Below, in pieces: positions 53,068 to 62,081 of a DNA stretch of 64,000 bases. The position numbers and the translations under genes were made by a program. Location of the stretch: the NCBI GenBank assembly GCA_036832975.1, contig DAITQM010000006.1, forward strand, positions 1 through 64,000, read 5' to 3'. Position 1 is the stretch's first letter; every line of letters starts with the position of its first letter. Below the pieces are notes generated by a model. The model saw only the letters and a program-made list of their open reading frames with translations. It made no database searches and was not told where the DNA came from. The stretch comes from DAITQM01 sp036832975 (GTDB lineage: Bacteria; Pseudomonadota; Gammaproteobacteria; Xanthomonadales; Wenzhouxiangellaceae).

Positions 53068-54307
53068 CTACGGCGACTCAAAGCCATCGGTGAACAGCAC
53101 GCTGGAACCGAACACCACATAGCTGCGCCCGGAAAAATCGCCGTTCGGGTCGGCGCCATAAGCGCCGACAATCAGATCGGCAAGGCCGTCGCCATTGACA
53201 TCGCCGGCGGCCGCGACCGAAAAGCCGGAATGATCTGACGCCGCCTCGCCGTCGAGCTTGAAGCCGTTCGTGCCATCGAGCGCCGCAAGTTGCAACGTCG
53301 CGGGAAAGCCCGTGCTTCGGCCGAACACCACATAGCTGCGCCCGGAACGGTCGCCGTTGGGGTCGGCGCCCGGGGGCGCCGACGATCAGATCGTCGAGGC
53401 CGTCGCCATTGAGATCCCCGGCGGCCGCGACCGACAAGCCTGAAAGATCGCGCATCGCTTCGCCGTCGAGCTTAAAGCCGTTCGTACCATCGAGCGCCGC
53501 AAGTTGCAACGTCGCGGGAAAGCCCATGCTTCGGCCGAACACCACATAGCTACGCCCGGAATAATTGCCGTTGGGGTCAGCGCGATAAGCGCCGACGATC
53601 AGATCGTCGAGACCATCGCCATTGAGATCGCCGGCGGCCGCGACCGAACGGCCGGAACCATAACTCTCCGCCTCGCCGTCTAGCTTGATGCCATTGCTGC
53701 CATCGAGATCGGCCAGCGGCAGGATCGCCGGAAAGCCTGAGCTTCGGCCGAACACCACATAGCTGCGCCCGGAATAGCTGCCGTTGGGGTCGGCGTACGG
53801 AGCGCCGACGATCAGATCGTCGAGGCCGTCGCCATTGAGATCGCCGGAGGCCGCGACCGAACGGCCGGATTCATCGCCCAATGCCTCACCGTCGAGCTTG
53901 AAGCCGTTCGTGCCATCGAGCGCCGCTAGCGACAAGGTGGCGGCAAAGCCTGAGCTTCGGCCGAACACCACATAGCTGCGCCCGGAAGCGTTGCCGTTGG
54001 GGTTGGCGCTAAAAGCGCCGACGATCAGATCGTCGAGACCATCGCCATTGACATCGCCGGCGGCCGCGACCGAACGGCCGGAAAGATCGTACGCCGCCTC
54101 ACCGTCGAGCTTAAAGCCATTCGTGCCATCGAGTGCGCTGAGCTGGACCACCGGCGGGAAGTCTTGCGCCTGGGCGCCGCCGGCCCAGCCGCCGAGTAGC
54201 GCGGCGGAGACCGCCAGGGCCAGGACGGTTCGTTCGTGTGCTCGTCCACTCCCTCTGGATGGGCTGCGGGATGGCCGATCCAGGCTGAATGGCAACGAAC
54301 TGGACAT
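53068..54307 (-). pseudogene. FG-GAP repeat surface protein gene with frameshift
   Basis: Starts at ATG 54307 with AGGAG upstream. A basic N-terminus and signal (VLALAVSAALLGGWAGGAQA) precede five ~64-residue FG-GAP repeats of the form LDGTNGFKLDGEA..SGRSVAAAGD, NGDGLDDLIVGA..ADPNG and SGRSYVVFGRS, each with a DxNGDG calcium loop. In repeat four the G run 53372-53376 has one base more than the matching place in other repeats, shifting the frame; restoring it leads to the fifth repeat and the end VVFGSSVLFTDGFESP. Either a true mutation or a homopolymer sequencing error. Calcium-dependent, integrin-like propeller, role in adhesion presumed. Confidence 0.85.
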
Positions 54308-54327
54308 GACGAAGGCTCCTGTTGTGA

Positions 54328-54573
54328 TACCCAATTGTTGCATAGATTCCCGGAATTCTCGGTCAAGCTGGCGAGTGCAGCTTGTCCGATTCCCCGACAA
54401 ACCGTAGTAATTCTACGGTTCGAGGGGAAGCGGACAAGATGTGCCGCCAGCTTGGGCGAGAAACCGGGCGCGTCACCTTAGGTGAATTTGATTTTCCTGC
54501 TAATAGCGACATAACTATATGATTTCACGGAGAATTTGATGAAATCGAGCAAAATTTATGCAACTATTGGGTA
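54328..54573. mobile_element. Dispersed element copy C with terminal inverted repeats (MITE-like)
   Basis: TACCCAATTGTTGCATA at 54328 is matched by TATGCAACTATTGGGTA ending at 54573, an inverted pair of 17 bases with one mismatch. The left 80 bases are the same repeat as at 1-81 and 21620-21735. Inside, AACCGTAG/CTACGGTT forms a hairpin around 54402. It occupies the promoter side of both the FG-GAP gene and the sulfotransferase operon. Confidence 0.6.
54488..54517 (+). promoter_or_regulatory. Candidate sigma-70 promoter
   Basis: TTGATT (54488-54493), an 18-base spacer and TAACTA (54512-54517) lie in a short AT-rich patch inside the copy C element, upstream of the sulfotransferase-mevalonate operon. 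Weak on its own, but it is the only AT-rich stretch between the FG-GAP gene and the operon. Confidence 0.3.
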
Positions 54574-54659
54574 TACTTTCTGACCCGGGCGCCCAGGAAG
54601 TATAAGCGCCCCATTCCCCGACTTCTACCGGAATCAGCGCATGGCGAAAGCTGCGGATC

Positions 54660-55925
54660 ATGTTGCCCCATCTGGTCGATTCTGGATTCGATTACGAGAT
54701 CGGTCCTCCAATGCGGCGCGGCCGTGAAAGTCCTTGGCAATTGGCGGATAATGAGCAGTTTGCACCCAACGTCGTGCTCGTGACTCAGATTGCCCCCACT
54801 CCGACTTGGACTCATCCGCTGTTCGGCGCCGATTTTTTCACTTTGCTCCGGATCCTGACGCGCCACGGGGCGTTGCCGCCTCGTGTCTGGCCGCTGGTCG
54901 CCGCCGGCTTGGCCGCGAGCCTGGGGCGCGCGCCGTTCAGCCTGGTCGAGACGGTGTGGGCCAAAAAGCGCTTGCGACGCCTCGGCGCAATACCGCCGCC
55001 GGTATTCATACTCGGCCACTGGCGCTCGGGGACGACGCATCTTTTCAACCTGCTGAGCCGCGACCCGGCTTTCGCCTGGGTGGATCCGATCGCCAGCGGC
55101 CTGCCGTGGGACTTTCTGCTGCTCGGGCGTTGGCTCCGCCCGCTGCTGCACCGCGCCCTGCCGGCCGATCGCTATATCGACCGCGTCAAAGTCACACCCG
55201 ACATGCCGCAGGAAGACGAGATCGGGCTGGCGGCGATGCAGACCTTGTCGTATTACCACGGCTTGTATTTCCCGCGGCATTTCGCCACCGAATACCGGCG
55301 CGGCGTGTTTCTCGACGAGGTCGCGCAAAAAACCGTGCGGCGCTGGGAGCAGCGCTGCCGCTTTTACAACGAAAAGCTGCTGCTCGCCAAGATGGGTGAT
55401 GGCGGGGACGAGTGGGCACCGGCGGGCCGCACGCTGCTGATCAAAAATCCGGTCTATACGGCGCGTGTCGCGCAGTTGAGAACGATCTGGCCGGATGCCC
55501 GTTTCATTCATATTGTCCGCAATCCGTATGTCGTCTACCGTTCGACCCGTCGCTTCTACCAGGCGCTGTTGCCGAAACTGGCGTTGCAGCCTTACGCCCC
55601 GGATGTCGCCGAGCAGGCGATTCTCGAAGGCTACCCCCGGATGATGGCCCAACTTGCCGCCGATACCGCCGACTTGCCGCCCAACCGCTTCGTGACTCTG
55701 CGTTTCGAGGATCTGGAAGCGTCACCGCTGGCGCAACTGGCGCACCTCTACCAGCAGCTCGAGTTGCCCGGTTTCGCCGCCGCCCGGCCGCGTTTTGCCG
55801 CCTATCTCGAAACGGTCCGCGACTACCGCAAAGGGCGCCACGATTTTCCGCCCGAGTGCGTGGCCAAAGTCGATCGTCATTGGCAGGCCGAAGTCCGGGC
55901 GCTCGGTTACACGGTGCCGCAATGA
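54660..55925 (+). CDS. Sulfotransferase family protein
   Basis: Up to 421 residues; the true start may be later (ATG 54711 or GTG 54780), since homology-like sequence begins at THPLFGADFFTLLRILTRHG near residue 52 and none of the starts has a good ribosome site. PAPS-binding motifs are clear: 5'-PSB VFILGHWRSGTTHLFNLL near 115-132 and 3'-PB IHIVRNPYVVYRSTRRF near 285-301. No signal peptide; cytoplasmic. Transfers sulfate to a hydroxyl or amino group of an unknown acceptor. Its stop overlaps the mvaD start, so it is part of the isoprenoid operon, which suggests a terpenoid or hopanoid acceptor. Confidence 0.85.
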   Translation: MLPHLVDSGFDYEIGPPMRRGRESPWQLADNEQFAPNVVLVTQIAPTPTWTHPLFGADFFTLLRILTRHGALPPRVWPLVAAGLAASLGRAPFSLVETVWAKKRLRRLGAIPPPVFILGHWRSGTTHLFNLLSRDPAFAWVDPIASGLPWDFLLLGRWLRPLLHRALPADRYIDRVKVTPDMPQEDEIGLAAMQTLSYYHGLYFPRHFATEYRRGVFLDEVAQKTVRRWEQRCRFYNEKLLLAKMGDGGDEWAPAGRTLLIKNPVYTARVAQLRTIWPDARFIHIVRNPYVVYRSTRRFYQALLPKLALQPYAPDVAEQAILEGYPRMMAQLAADTADLPPNRFVTLRFEDLEASPLAQLAHLYQQLELPGFAAARPRFAAYLETVRDYRKGRHDFPPECVAKVDRHWQAEVRALGYTVPQ

Positions 55926-56938
55926 ACCGCCCGCGACCCGGCAGCGCCACGGCGCGGGCCGCCGCTAACATTGCGCTGATCAAATACTGGGGCAAACGCC
56001 CTGGGATGCTGAATCTGCCGGCGACCGGCTCGCTGTCGCTGACGCTCGGCGCCCTGACGACCACGACGACGGTCTCGTTCGATCCGGCGCTCAAAACCGA
56101 TCAGGTGACGATCAATGGTCACGACGATCCGCAGGTCACCCGCCGGATCGCTGCCTGGCTCGACCTGGTGCGCGCCGCCGCGGGGGTCACATGGCACGCA
56201 GCGATCACGAGCCGCAACGATTTTCCCACCGCCGCCGGTCTCGCTTCATCGGCTTCCGGTTTCGCCGCGTTGACCGTCGCCGCCGAGGCGGCGCTTGGCA
56301 TCGACTTTGGCGCGCCGCGCCGCGCCGTCTTCGCCCGCCGCGGTTCGGGTTCGGCCGGCCGCTCGCTGTACGGCGGTTTCGCGATTCAGCACCGCGGCGA
56401 ACGGGACGATGGCGAGGACGCGATCGCCGAGCCGCTGTTTCCCGCCGCGCACTGGCCGCTCGCCGCGGTCATTGCGATCACCGATCCGCGGCCGAAACCG
56501 GTGGCCTCGACCGACGGCATGACACTGACCGCCCGAACTTCGCCGTACTATCCGGCCTGGGTCGAAAGCAGCGCGGCCGACCTTGCAGCGGCGCGCCAGG
56601 CGATCGCGGCCCGTGATTTCGAGCGGCTCGCCGCGCTCGCCGAGCACAATTGCCTGAAGATGCACGCTAGCGCTCTGGCCGCCGATCCGGGGGTCGTGTA
56701 CTGGCGCGGCGCGACCGTGGACGGGATCGATGCCGTCCGTGAACTGCGCGCCGCGGGCGTGCCGGTGTTTTTCACGATCGATGCCGGGCCGCAGGTCAAG
56801 GCGATCTGTTTGCCCGCGGCCCAAGATCGGGTCCGCGAGCGTCTCGCCGCGGTGCCGGGCGTGCACCAGGTCATCACCTCAGCCTTGGGCGAGCCGGCCG
56901 AAGTTCTCGCGGCGGAGCCGGGCGGCGACCGATGCTGA
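55922..56938 (+). CDS. mvaD: Diphosphomevalonate decarboxylase
   Basis: 338 residues from ATG 55922, which overlaps the upstream stop. ANIALIKYWGKR near 14-25, PTAAGLASSASGFAALT near 102-118 (ATP-binding GHMP loop), RRGSGSAGRSLYGGF near 138-152 and FFTIDAGPQVKAIC near 280 are MvaD signatures, including the catalytic Asp. Converts mevalonate 5-diphosphate to isopentenyl diphosphate with ATP. The Cys usual in SACRSL is Gly here (SAGRSL). Ends in a seven-base overlap with the phosphomevalonate kinase gene. Confidence 0.95.
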   Translation: MNRPRPGSATARAAANIALIKYWGKRPGMLNLPATGSLSLTLGALTTTTTVSFDPALKTDQVTINGHDDPQVTRRIAAWLDLVRAAAGVTWHAAITSRNDFPTAAGLASSASGFAALTVAAEAALGIDFGAPRRAVFARRGSGSAGRSLYGGFAIQHRGERDDGEDAIAEPLFPAAHWPLAAVIAITDPRPKPVASTDGMTLTARTSPYYPAWVESSAADLAAARQAIAARDFERLAALAEHNCLKMHASALAADPGVVYWRGATVDGIDAVRELRAAGVPVFFTIDAGPQVKAICLPAAQDRVRERLAAVPGVHQVITSALGEPAEVLAAEPGGDRC

Positions 56939-57981
56939 GCGCCAGCGCGCCGGGCAAGTTGGTGTTGCTCGGCGAGTACGCCGTGCTCGAAGGGGCGCCG
57001 GCACTGGTCCAGGCGATCGATCGCCGCGCCGTCGTTTCCGTGGTGGAACGCGCAGCCGAACGCGCCTCGTTCCACGCCATCCCGTTACTGCCCCAGGCGA
57101 TCGAATTCGAATGGACGGCCGACGGCGGGGTGCGTTTCACCGACGAGGACGCCGGCCGGTCACTGACCCACGCCGCCCGCCTGCTCGCCGCATTCGGGCC
57201 GTGGACCGAAAACGGCTCGCCGGTGGCCATCAGCGCCGACACGCGCCGGTTTTTTGCCGCCGCCGGGTACAAGCTCGGTATTGGCTCGAGCGCCGCGCTC
57301 AGCGTCGCGCTCGCCGCCGCCTGGTTCGCGTGCCGCCACCCCGGCTCGCCGTTCGATCCGGGGCGCTGGCTCGGGGTGTTGCGCGAGCTGCACCGCTCGG
57401 CCCAGGGCGGGCAGGGCAGCGGCATCGACCTCGCGGCCAGCCTCTACGGCGGCGTCATTCGCTATAATCTTGTCGAAGAAAGTCCACAAATCAATCGCTT
57501 GAGCCTGCCCGCGGCGCTTTCTTGGGTATGGATCGGCCTCGGCAGGGCGGCTTCGACGGGCGATTTTCTGCGCGCTGCACGGCGGTTGAAGGAAAGTGAT
57601 TGCGCGGTGTACGACAACCACATCCGCCACCTCGGTGAGATCGCCGCCACCGGTTGCGCCGCCGCCGAGGAAAACGACGCCGCCGGCTTGCTCGCCGCGT
57701 TGCAGGCCTACGGCGGGGCGCTGGAACGTTTCGGGTTGGCCGCCGAAGCGCCGATCTACACCGCCGACCACCGCCGGCTGGCGCAGATCGCCGGGCGCTA
57801 TCCGGTGGCCTTCAAGCCCTCCGGCGCCGGCGGCGGCGACATCGCGCTGGCGGCGGCGGCGGACCCCGAGGCGCTGGCGGCGTTCGCCCGCGACGTGCAC
57901 GGTGCCGGCTATCCGCTGTTGCCGCTGGCCCCGGCGGCGGACGGCGTCACCGTCGCGCTGGCAGTGAACGAGCCCACTTAG
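56932..57981 (+). CDS. Phosphomevalonate kinase (GHMP family)
   Basis: 349 residues. APGKLVLLGEYAVLEGAPAL near 5-24 is the GHMP substrate motif, KLGIGSSAALSVALAAAWF near 113-131 the ATP loop and KPSGAGGGDIALA near 290-302 the third motif characteristic of phosphomevalonate kinases. Phosphorylates mevalonate 5-phosphate. The mevalonate kinase of the pathway is the second half of the next gene, so this one is best assigned to the second phosphorylation. Sixteen bases before the next start. Confidence 0.9.
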   Translation: MLSASAPGKLVLLGEYAVLEGAPALVQAIDRRAVVSVVERAAERASFHAIPLLPQAIEFEWTADGGVRFTDEDAGRSLTHAARLLAAFGPWTENGSPVAISADTRRFFAAAGYKLGIGSSAALSVALAAAWFACRHPGSPFDPGRWLGVLRELHRSAQGGQGSGIDLAASLYGGVIRYNLVEESPQINRLSLPAALSWVWIGLGRAASTGDFLRAARRLKESDCAVYDNHIRHLGEIAATGCAAAEENDAAGLLAALQAYGGALERFGLAAEAPIYTADHRRLAQIAGRYPVAFKPSGAGGGDIALAAAADPEALAAFARDVHGAGYPLLPLAPAADGVTVALAVNEPT

Positions 57982-57996
57982 GACCCATCGGCAGTC

Positions 57997-60252
57997 ATGG
58001 AAAAATCACGCATTCCCGAGTTCTACAAACTGACACCGGCCGAGCGCGTGCGCGCCGTCCGTGAGCGCGGCGCGGTCTCCGACGAAGATTACCGGCTGCT
58101 GCTCAGCGGCGAGCACACGCTCAAGATGCCGCGCGCCGACAAGATGATCGAAAACGTCATCGGTGTGCTCGGCATGCCGATGGGACTCGGGCTCAATTTC
58201 GTCATCAACGGAAACGATTACCTGGTGCCGATGGCGGTCGAGGAACCGTCGATCGTCGCGGCGATCTCGGCGGCGGCGAAAATCGTCCGGCGCAGCGGCG
58301 GTTTCATCGCCGAGAGCACCGAGCCGATCCTGATCGGCCAGATCCAGGTCGTCGATATGGCGCACGCCAGCCAGGCGCGCCAGGCGATCTTGCAACGCAA
58401 AGACGAAATCATCAACCTGGCCAACAGCCTGCACCCGAAGATGGTCGCCCGCGGCGGCGGCGCCAAGGATCTCGAAGTCCACCTGCACCGCGCGCCGTCG
58501 AGCGGCAAGGACATGCTGGTCGTCCACCTGCTGGTCAATACCTGCGATGCGATGGGGGCCAACCTCGTCAACACGATGTGCGAGGGCGTCGCGAGCCTCG
58601 TCGAAAGCATCACCAACGGCAAAGTGTTTCTCAGGATCCTCTCCAACTACACCGACCGCGCCCTGGTCCGGGCGCGCGTCGCGATCCCGCCGCAGCACCT
58701 GGCCGGTAAGGGTTTCAGCGGCGAGGAAGTGCGCGACGGCATCATCCTGGCCAACGACCTGGCGCTCGTCGATCCGTACCGTGCCGCGACGCACAACAAA
58801 GGCATCATGAACGGCGTCGATGCCGTGGCGCTGGCCAGCGGCAACGACTGGCGGGCGATCGAAGCCGCAGCCCATGCCTACGCCTGTCGCGATGGGCGCT
58901 ACGCCTCGTTGACGCGCTGGTGGCGCGACGATGAAGGCCGGCTCGCCGGCGAACTCGAGATCCCGATCAAAGTCGGCACCGTCGGCGGCCCGTTGCAATC
59001 GAACCCGACGGTGGCGATCAACCTCAGGCTGCTGGCCGCCGGCTCGGCGCGTGAGCTGGCCGAAGTGATGGGCGCCGTCGGCCTGGCGCAGAACTTCGCC
59101 GCCCTGCGTGCCCTGGTCACCGAAGGCATACAGCAGGGCCATATGACCTTGCACGCGCGCAGCGTGGCGATGGCCGCCGGGGCGCCGGTGGAATTGTTCG
59201 AGGAAGTCGTCGACCGGCTGGTGGACAGCGGAGAAATCAAGATCTGGAAAGCCCGCGAAATCATCGGCGAGATCGAGGGCCACACGGCGCCGTCCGGCGA
59301 CCAGCTCGCCACTCCGCTCGATCGCGAGCACGGCATCGGCCACGGCAAGCTGATCCTGCTGGGCGAACATGCCGTCGTTTACGGCAGTCACGCGCTGGCC
59401 GCTCCGGTGCCGATGGCGATCCAGGCGAAAATCGAAGACGGCCGCGACGGCGTCGACATCATCATCCCGCGCTGGGGCGTCGAACAGCGGCTGCACGAAT
59501 CGCCCGCCAAACGCCAATCGTTCGAAAAACCGATCGCCTTGATCCTCGATAAACTCGGTCTCGGCCGGCGGGCGATGAAGATCGAGATCTTCCCCGGCAT
59601 TCCACGCGCCACCGGTCTTGGCAGCTCGGCGGCGGTCGCCGTGGCCATCATCCGCGCCCTTGACGCGCATTTCAAACTGGGCCTCGGCGACGAGGAAGTC
59701 AATGCCCTGGCCTTCGAGTGCGAGAAAGTGGCGCACGGCACCCCGTCGGGCATCGACAATACGATGGCGACCTACGGCCGTTTTTTGCTCTTTTGCCGCG
59801 GCGAGACGCCCAAGCGCGAGGAAATCGCGATCGCCCAACCGCTGCCGCTGGTCATCGGGTTCAGCGGTGTCGAAAGCCTGACCGCCAAGATGGTCGCCCG
59901 AGTGCGCGACGCTTGGCGTAAGCACCCCGAATTGTACGAACGCATCTTCCGCGAAATCGATCACCTGGCACAGCAGGGCGCCGCCGCGGTCAAAAGCGGC
60001 GATCTCGAACAATTAGGTGAACTGATGAACGTCTGCCAGGGTCTTTTGAATGCGTTGCAAGTGTCGTGTTGGGAGATCGAAGAGATGATCCAGATCGCCC
60101 GCCAGCACGGCGCCCTCGGCGCCAAATTGACCGGCGGCGGCGGCGGCGGGGCGTTCATCGCGCTATGCGCCGATGCCGCCGGCCGCGCCGAGGTGGCAAG
60201 AGCACTGGAAGATCAGGGCTACCGCGCAATGGAGGTGAACGTTGGCGCTTGA
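57997..60252 (+). CDS. HMG-CoA reductase (class II)-mevalonate kinase fusion
   Basis: 751 residues in one open frame. Residues 1-~430 are a full class II HMG-CoA reductase: ENVIGVLGMPMGLGLNF near 48, MAVEEPSIVAAIS near 79 (catalytic Glu), NTCDAMGANLVNTMCEG near 182, HNKGIMNGVDAVALASGND near 267 (Lys and Asp) and GHMTLHARS near 384 (His). A short linker (TAPSGDQLATPLDREHGI) leads to a full mevalonate kinase: GHGKLILLGEHAVVYG at 448, PRATGLGSSAAVAVA near 540, HGTPSGIDNTMATYG near 579 and AKLTGGGGGGAFIAL near 708. One polypeptide would make mevalonate and phosphorylate it. No stop, slip site or internal RBS separates the halves. Confidence 0.93.
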   Translation: MEKSRIPEFYKLTPAERVRAVRERGAVSDEDYRLLLSGEHTLKMPRADKMIENVIGVLGMPMGLGLNFVINGNDYLVPMAVEEPSIVAAISAAAKIVRRSGGFIAESTEPILIGQIQVVDMAHASQARQAILQRKDEIINLANSLHPKMVARGGGAKDLEVHLHRAPSSGKDMLVVHLLVNTCDAMGANLVNTMCEGVASLVESITNGKVFLRILSNYTDRALVRARVAIPPQHLAGKGFSGEEVRDGIILANDLALVDPYRAATHNKGIMNGVDAVALASGNDWRAIEAAAHAYACRDGRYASLTRWWRDDEGRLAGELEIPIKVGTVGGPLQSNPTVAINLRLLAAGSARELAEVMGAVGLAQNFAALRALVTEGIQQGHMTLHARSVAMAAGAPVELFEEVVDRLVDSGEIKIWKAREIIGEIEGHTAPSGDQLATPLDREHGIGHGKLILLGEHAVVYGSHALAAPVPMAIQAKIEDGRDGVDIIIPRWGVEQRLHESPAKRQSFEKPIALILDKLGLGRRAMKIEIFPGIPRATGLGSSAAVAVAIIRALDAHFKLGLGDEEVNALAFECEKVAHGTPSGIDNTMATYGRFLLFCRGETPKREEIAIAQPLPLVIGFSGVESLTAKMVARVRDAWRKHPELYERIFREIDHLAQQGAAAVKSGDLEQLGELMNVCQGLLNALQVSCWEIEEMIQIARQHGALGAKLTGGGGGGAFIALCADAAGRAEVARALEDQGYRAMEVNVGA

Positions 60253-60886
60253 CCCAAGGCACGAAACCGACGCCGGCATCGGCGACATCGTCTCGTTCGA
60301 CGACGAACAACTGATCCTCGTCGACGACCTGGATCACGAAACCGGTCACCTCGACAAAGGCGCCTGCCACGACGGCGACGGCGTCCTGCACCGCGCTTTT
60401 TCGCTGTTCATCTTCAACGATGAAGGCGAACTGCTGCTCCAGCAGCGCGCCGCCGATAAAAGACTGTGGCCGCTTTACTGGTCGAACAGTTGCTGCTCCC
60501 ACCCGCGACAGGGCGAGAGCATGACCCACGCGACCCGGCGTCGGCTCGAGCAGGAACTGGGCCTGACCGCCGAGCTGGAATTTTTATACAAATTTCAATA
60601 TCACGCGCGCTTCGGCGAAATCGGCTCGGAGCGCGAACTGTGCTGGGTGTTCGCCGGCCGGGCGGGGCGCAAACCCCATATCAACGCCAATGAAATCGCC
60701 GCCGCCCGCTATATCGCGGCCGCCGCGCTCGACGACGAACTGCAAGCCTCGCCGGAGACCTTCACCCCGTGGTTCAAGATGGAATGGACCCGGCTGCGCA
60801 GCGAATTCGCCGCCCCGCTTGCACGCTATCTCGAACCCGACCGGTCCTCATCGGAACAATCCGCGGCGCGGGCCGGGTCGCGATAA
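60242..60886 (+). CDS. idi: Isopentenyl-diphosphate delta-isomerase, type 1
   Basis: 214 residues from TTG 60242, preceded by GGAGGTG at 60231-60237 and overlapping the upstream stop by 11 bases. Nudix-fold enzyme: YWSNSCCSHPRQGES near 79-93 has the catalytic Cys, RRLEQELGLTAE is the Nudix helix and GSERELCWVFAG near 128 the metal-binding Glu pair. Interconverts IPP and DMAPP, needed because the mevalonate route makes only IPP. The acidic N-terminal 30 residues and C-terminal Ser/Ala tail are variable. Confidence 0.93.
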   Translation: MALDPRHETDAGIGDIVSFDDEQLILVDDLDHETGHLDKGACHDGDGVLHRAFSLFIFNDEGELLLQQRAADKRLWPLYWSNSCCSHPRQGESMTHATRRRLEQELGLTAELEFLYKFQYHARFGEIGSERELCWVFAGRAGRKPHINANEIAAARYIAAAALDDELQASPETFTPWFKMEWTRLRSEFAAPLARYLEPDRSSSEQSAARAGSR

Positions 60887-60940
60887 ACGCCATGTTCGAA
60901 CCGGCCGTACGACAACCGCCCTTGCCTTGAGGAGTATGAG

Positions 60941-62071
60941 ATGGGGATCCCGCTGATCCAACAATACCGCGTCGCCCGTTACATCCTGGGTAAAAAATTC
61001 GGCGGCGAAAAACGCTACCCGCTGGTATTGATGCTGGAACCGCTGTTTCAGTGCAACCTGGCCTGCGCCGGTTGCGGCAAGATCGACTACCCCAAGGAAA
61101 TCCTGCAGCGCCGGATGTCGGTCGAGGACGCGCTCCAAGCCGTGGACGAATGCGGCGCGCCGATGGTCTCGATCCCCGGCGGCGAGCCGTTGATCCACAA
61201 AGAGCTGCCGGAGATCGTGCGCGGCATTATCGCCCGCAAAAAGTTCGTTTATCTGTGCACCAACGCCATTCTGCTCACCAAGAAAATCGACGACTACGCC
61301 CCGTCGCCCTATTTCACCTGGTCGATCCACCTCGACGGCCTGCAAGCTGAACACGACCGCTCGGTTTGCCAGGAAGGGGTGTTCGACAAAGCCATCGAGG
61401 CAATCGAACTGGCACTCGGCAAGGGCTTCAGAGTCACCGTCAACTGCACGCTGTTCGACGGCGAGGATCCCGAACGGATCGCCGAGTTTTTCGACTACTG
61501 CCGCGAACTCGGCGTCGAGGGCATCACTGTCTCACCCGGCTACAGCTACCAGCACGCCCCGCGCCAGGATGTTTTTCTCGGTCGTACGCGCAGCAAAAAC
61601 CTGTTCCGCGAGATCTTCCGCCGCGGCAAAGGTCGCCGCTGGCCGTTCAATCATTCGAGTCTGTACCTCGACTTTATCGCCGGCAACCAGACCTACCAGT
61701 GCACGCCGTGGAGCAACCCGACCTACAACGTCTTCGGCTGGCAAAAGCCCTGTTATTTATTGGTCGATGAAGGTTACGCGCCGAGTTTCAAAGCCTTGAT
61801 GGACGAAACGCTGTGGGACAATTACGGCAGTGGCCGCAACCCGCAGTGCGACAACTGCATGGCGCACTGCGGCTACGAGGGCACCGCAGTGGCCGATACC
61901 TTCGCGCATCCTCTCAAGGCGCTGGGCGTCTGGTGGCGCGGGCCGCGGGTCGACGGGCCGTTGGCTCCGGAATTGCCGATCGTCTATCGCCAAGCCAAAC
62001 CCGATCAGATCCCGCTGACGCTCGAACCGCGGCGCACGGCAACCCTACCGGAGACGGCCGACATCGGCTGA
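60941..62071 (+). CDS. hpnH: Adenosyl-hopene transferase HpnH (radical SAM)
   Basis: 376 residues with GAGGAG before ATG. Starts MGIPLIQQYRVARYIL as HpnH proteins do; the radical SAM motif is C38-x3-C42-x2-C45 (CNLACAGC), then SIPGGEPLIH and FTWSIHLDGL. Late Cys residues in CDNCMAHCGYEG may serve folding or a second site. HpnH adds an adenosyl group to diploptene, the first step from C30 hopenes to bacteriohopanepolyols. Its presence implies a squalene-hopene cyclase elsewhere; none is in this window. Confidence 0.94.
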   Translation: MGIPLIQQYRVARYILGKKFGGEKRYPLVLMLEPLFQCNLACAGCGKIDYPKEILQRRMSVEDALQAVDECGAPMVSIPGGEPLIHKELPEIVRGIIARKKFVYLCTNAILLTKKIDDYAPSPYFTWSIHLDGLQAEHDRSVCQEGVFDKAIEAIELALGKGFRVTVNCTLFDGEDPERIAEFFDYCRELGVEGITVSPGYSYQHAPRQDVFLGRTRSKNLFREIFRRGKGRRWPFNHSSLYLDFIAGNQTYQCTPWSNPTYNVFGWQKPCYLLVDEGYAPSFKALMDETLWDNYGSGRNPQCDNCMAHCGYEGTAVADTFAHPLKALGVWWRGPRVDGPLAPELPIVYRQAKPDQIPLTLEPRRTATLPETADIG

Positions 62072-62081
62072 CCCGGACGCG

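Noticed and set aside
58006..60012. 668-codon minus-strand frame opposite the HMGR-MK fusion
   Set aside because: Mirror of the codon bias of the real gene, with no domain and no start signal.
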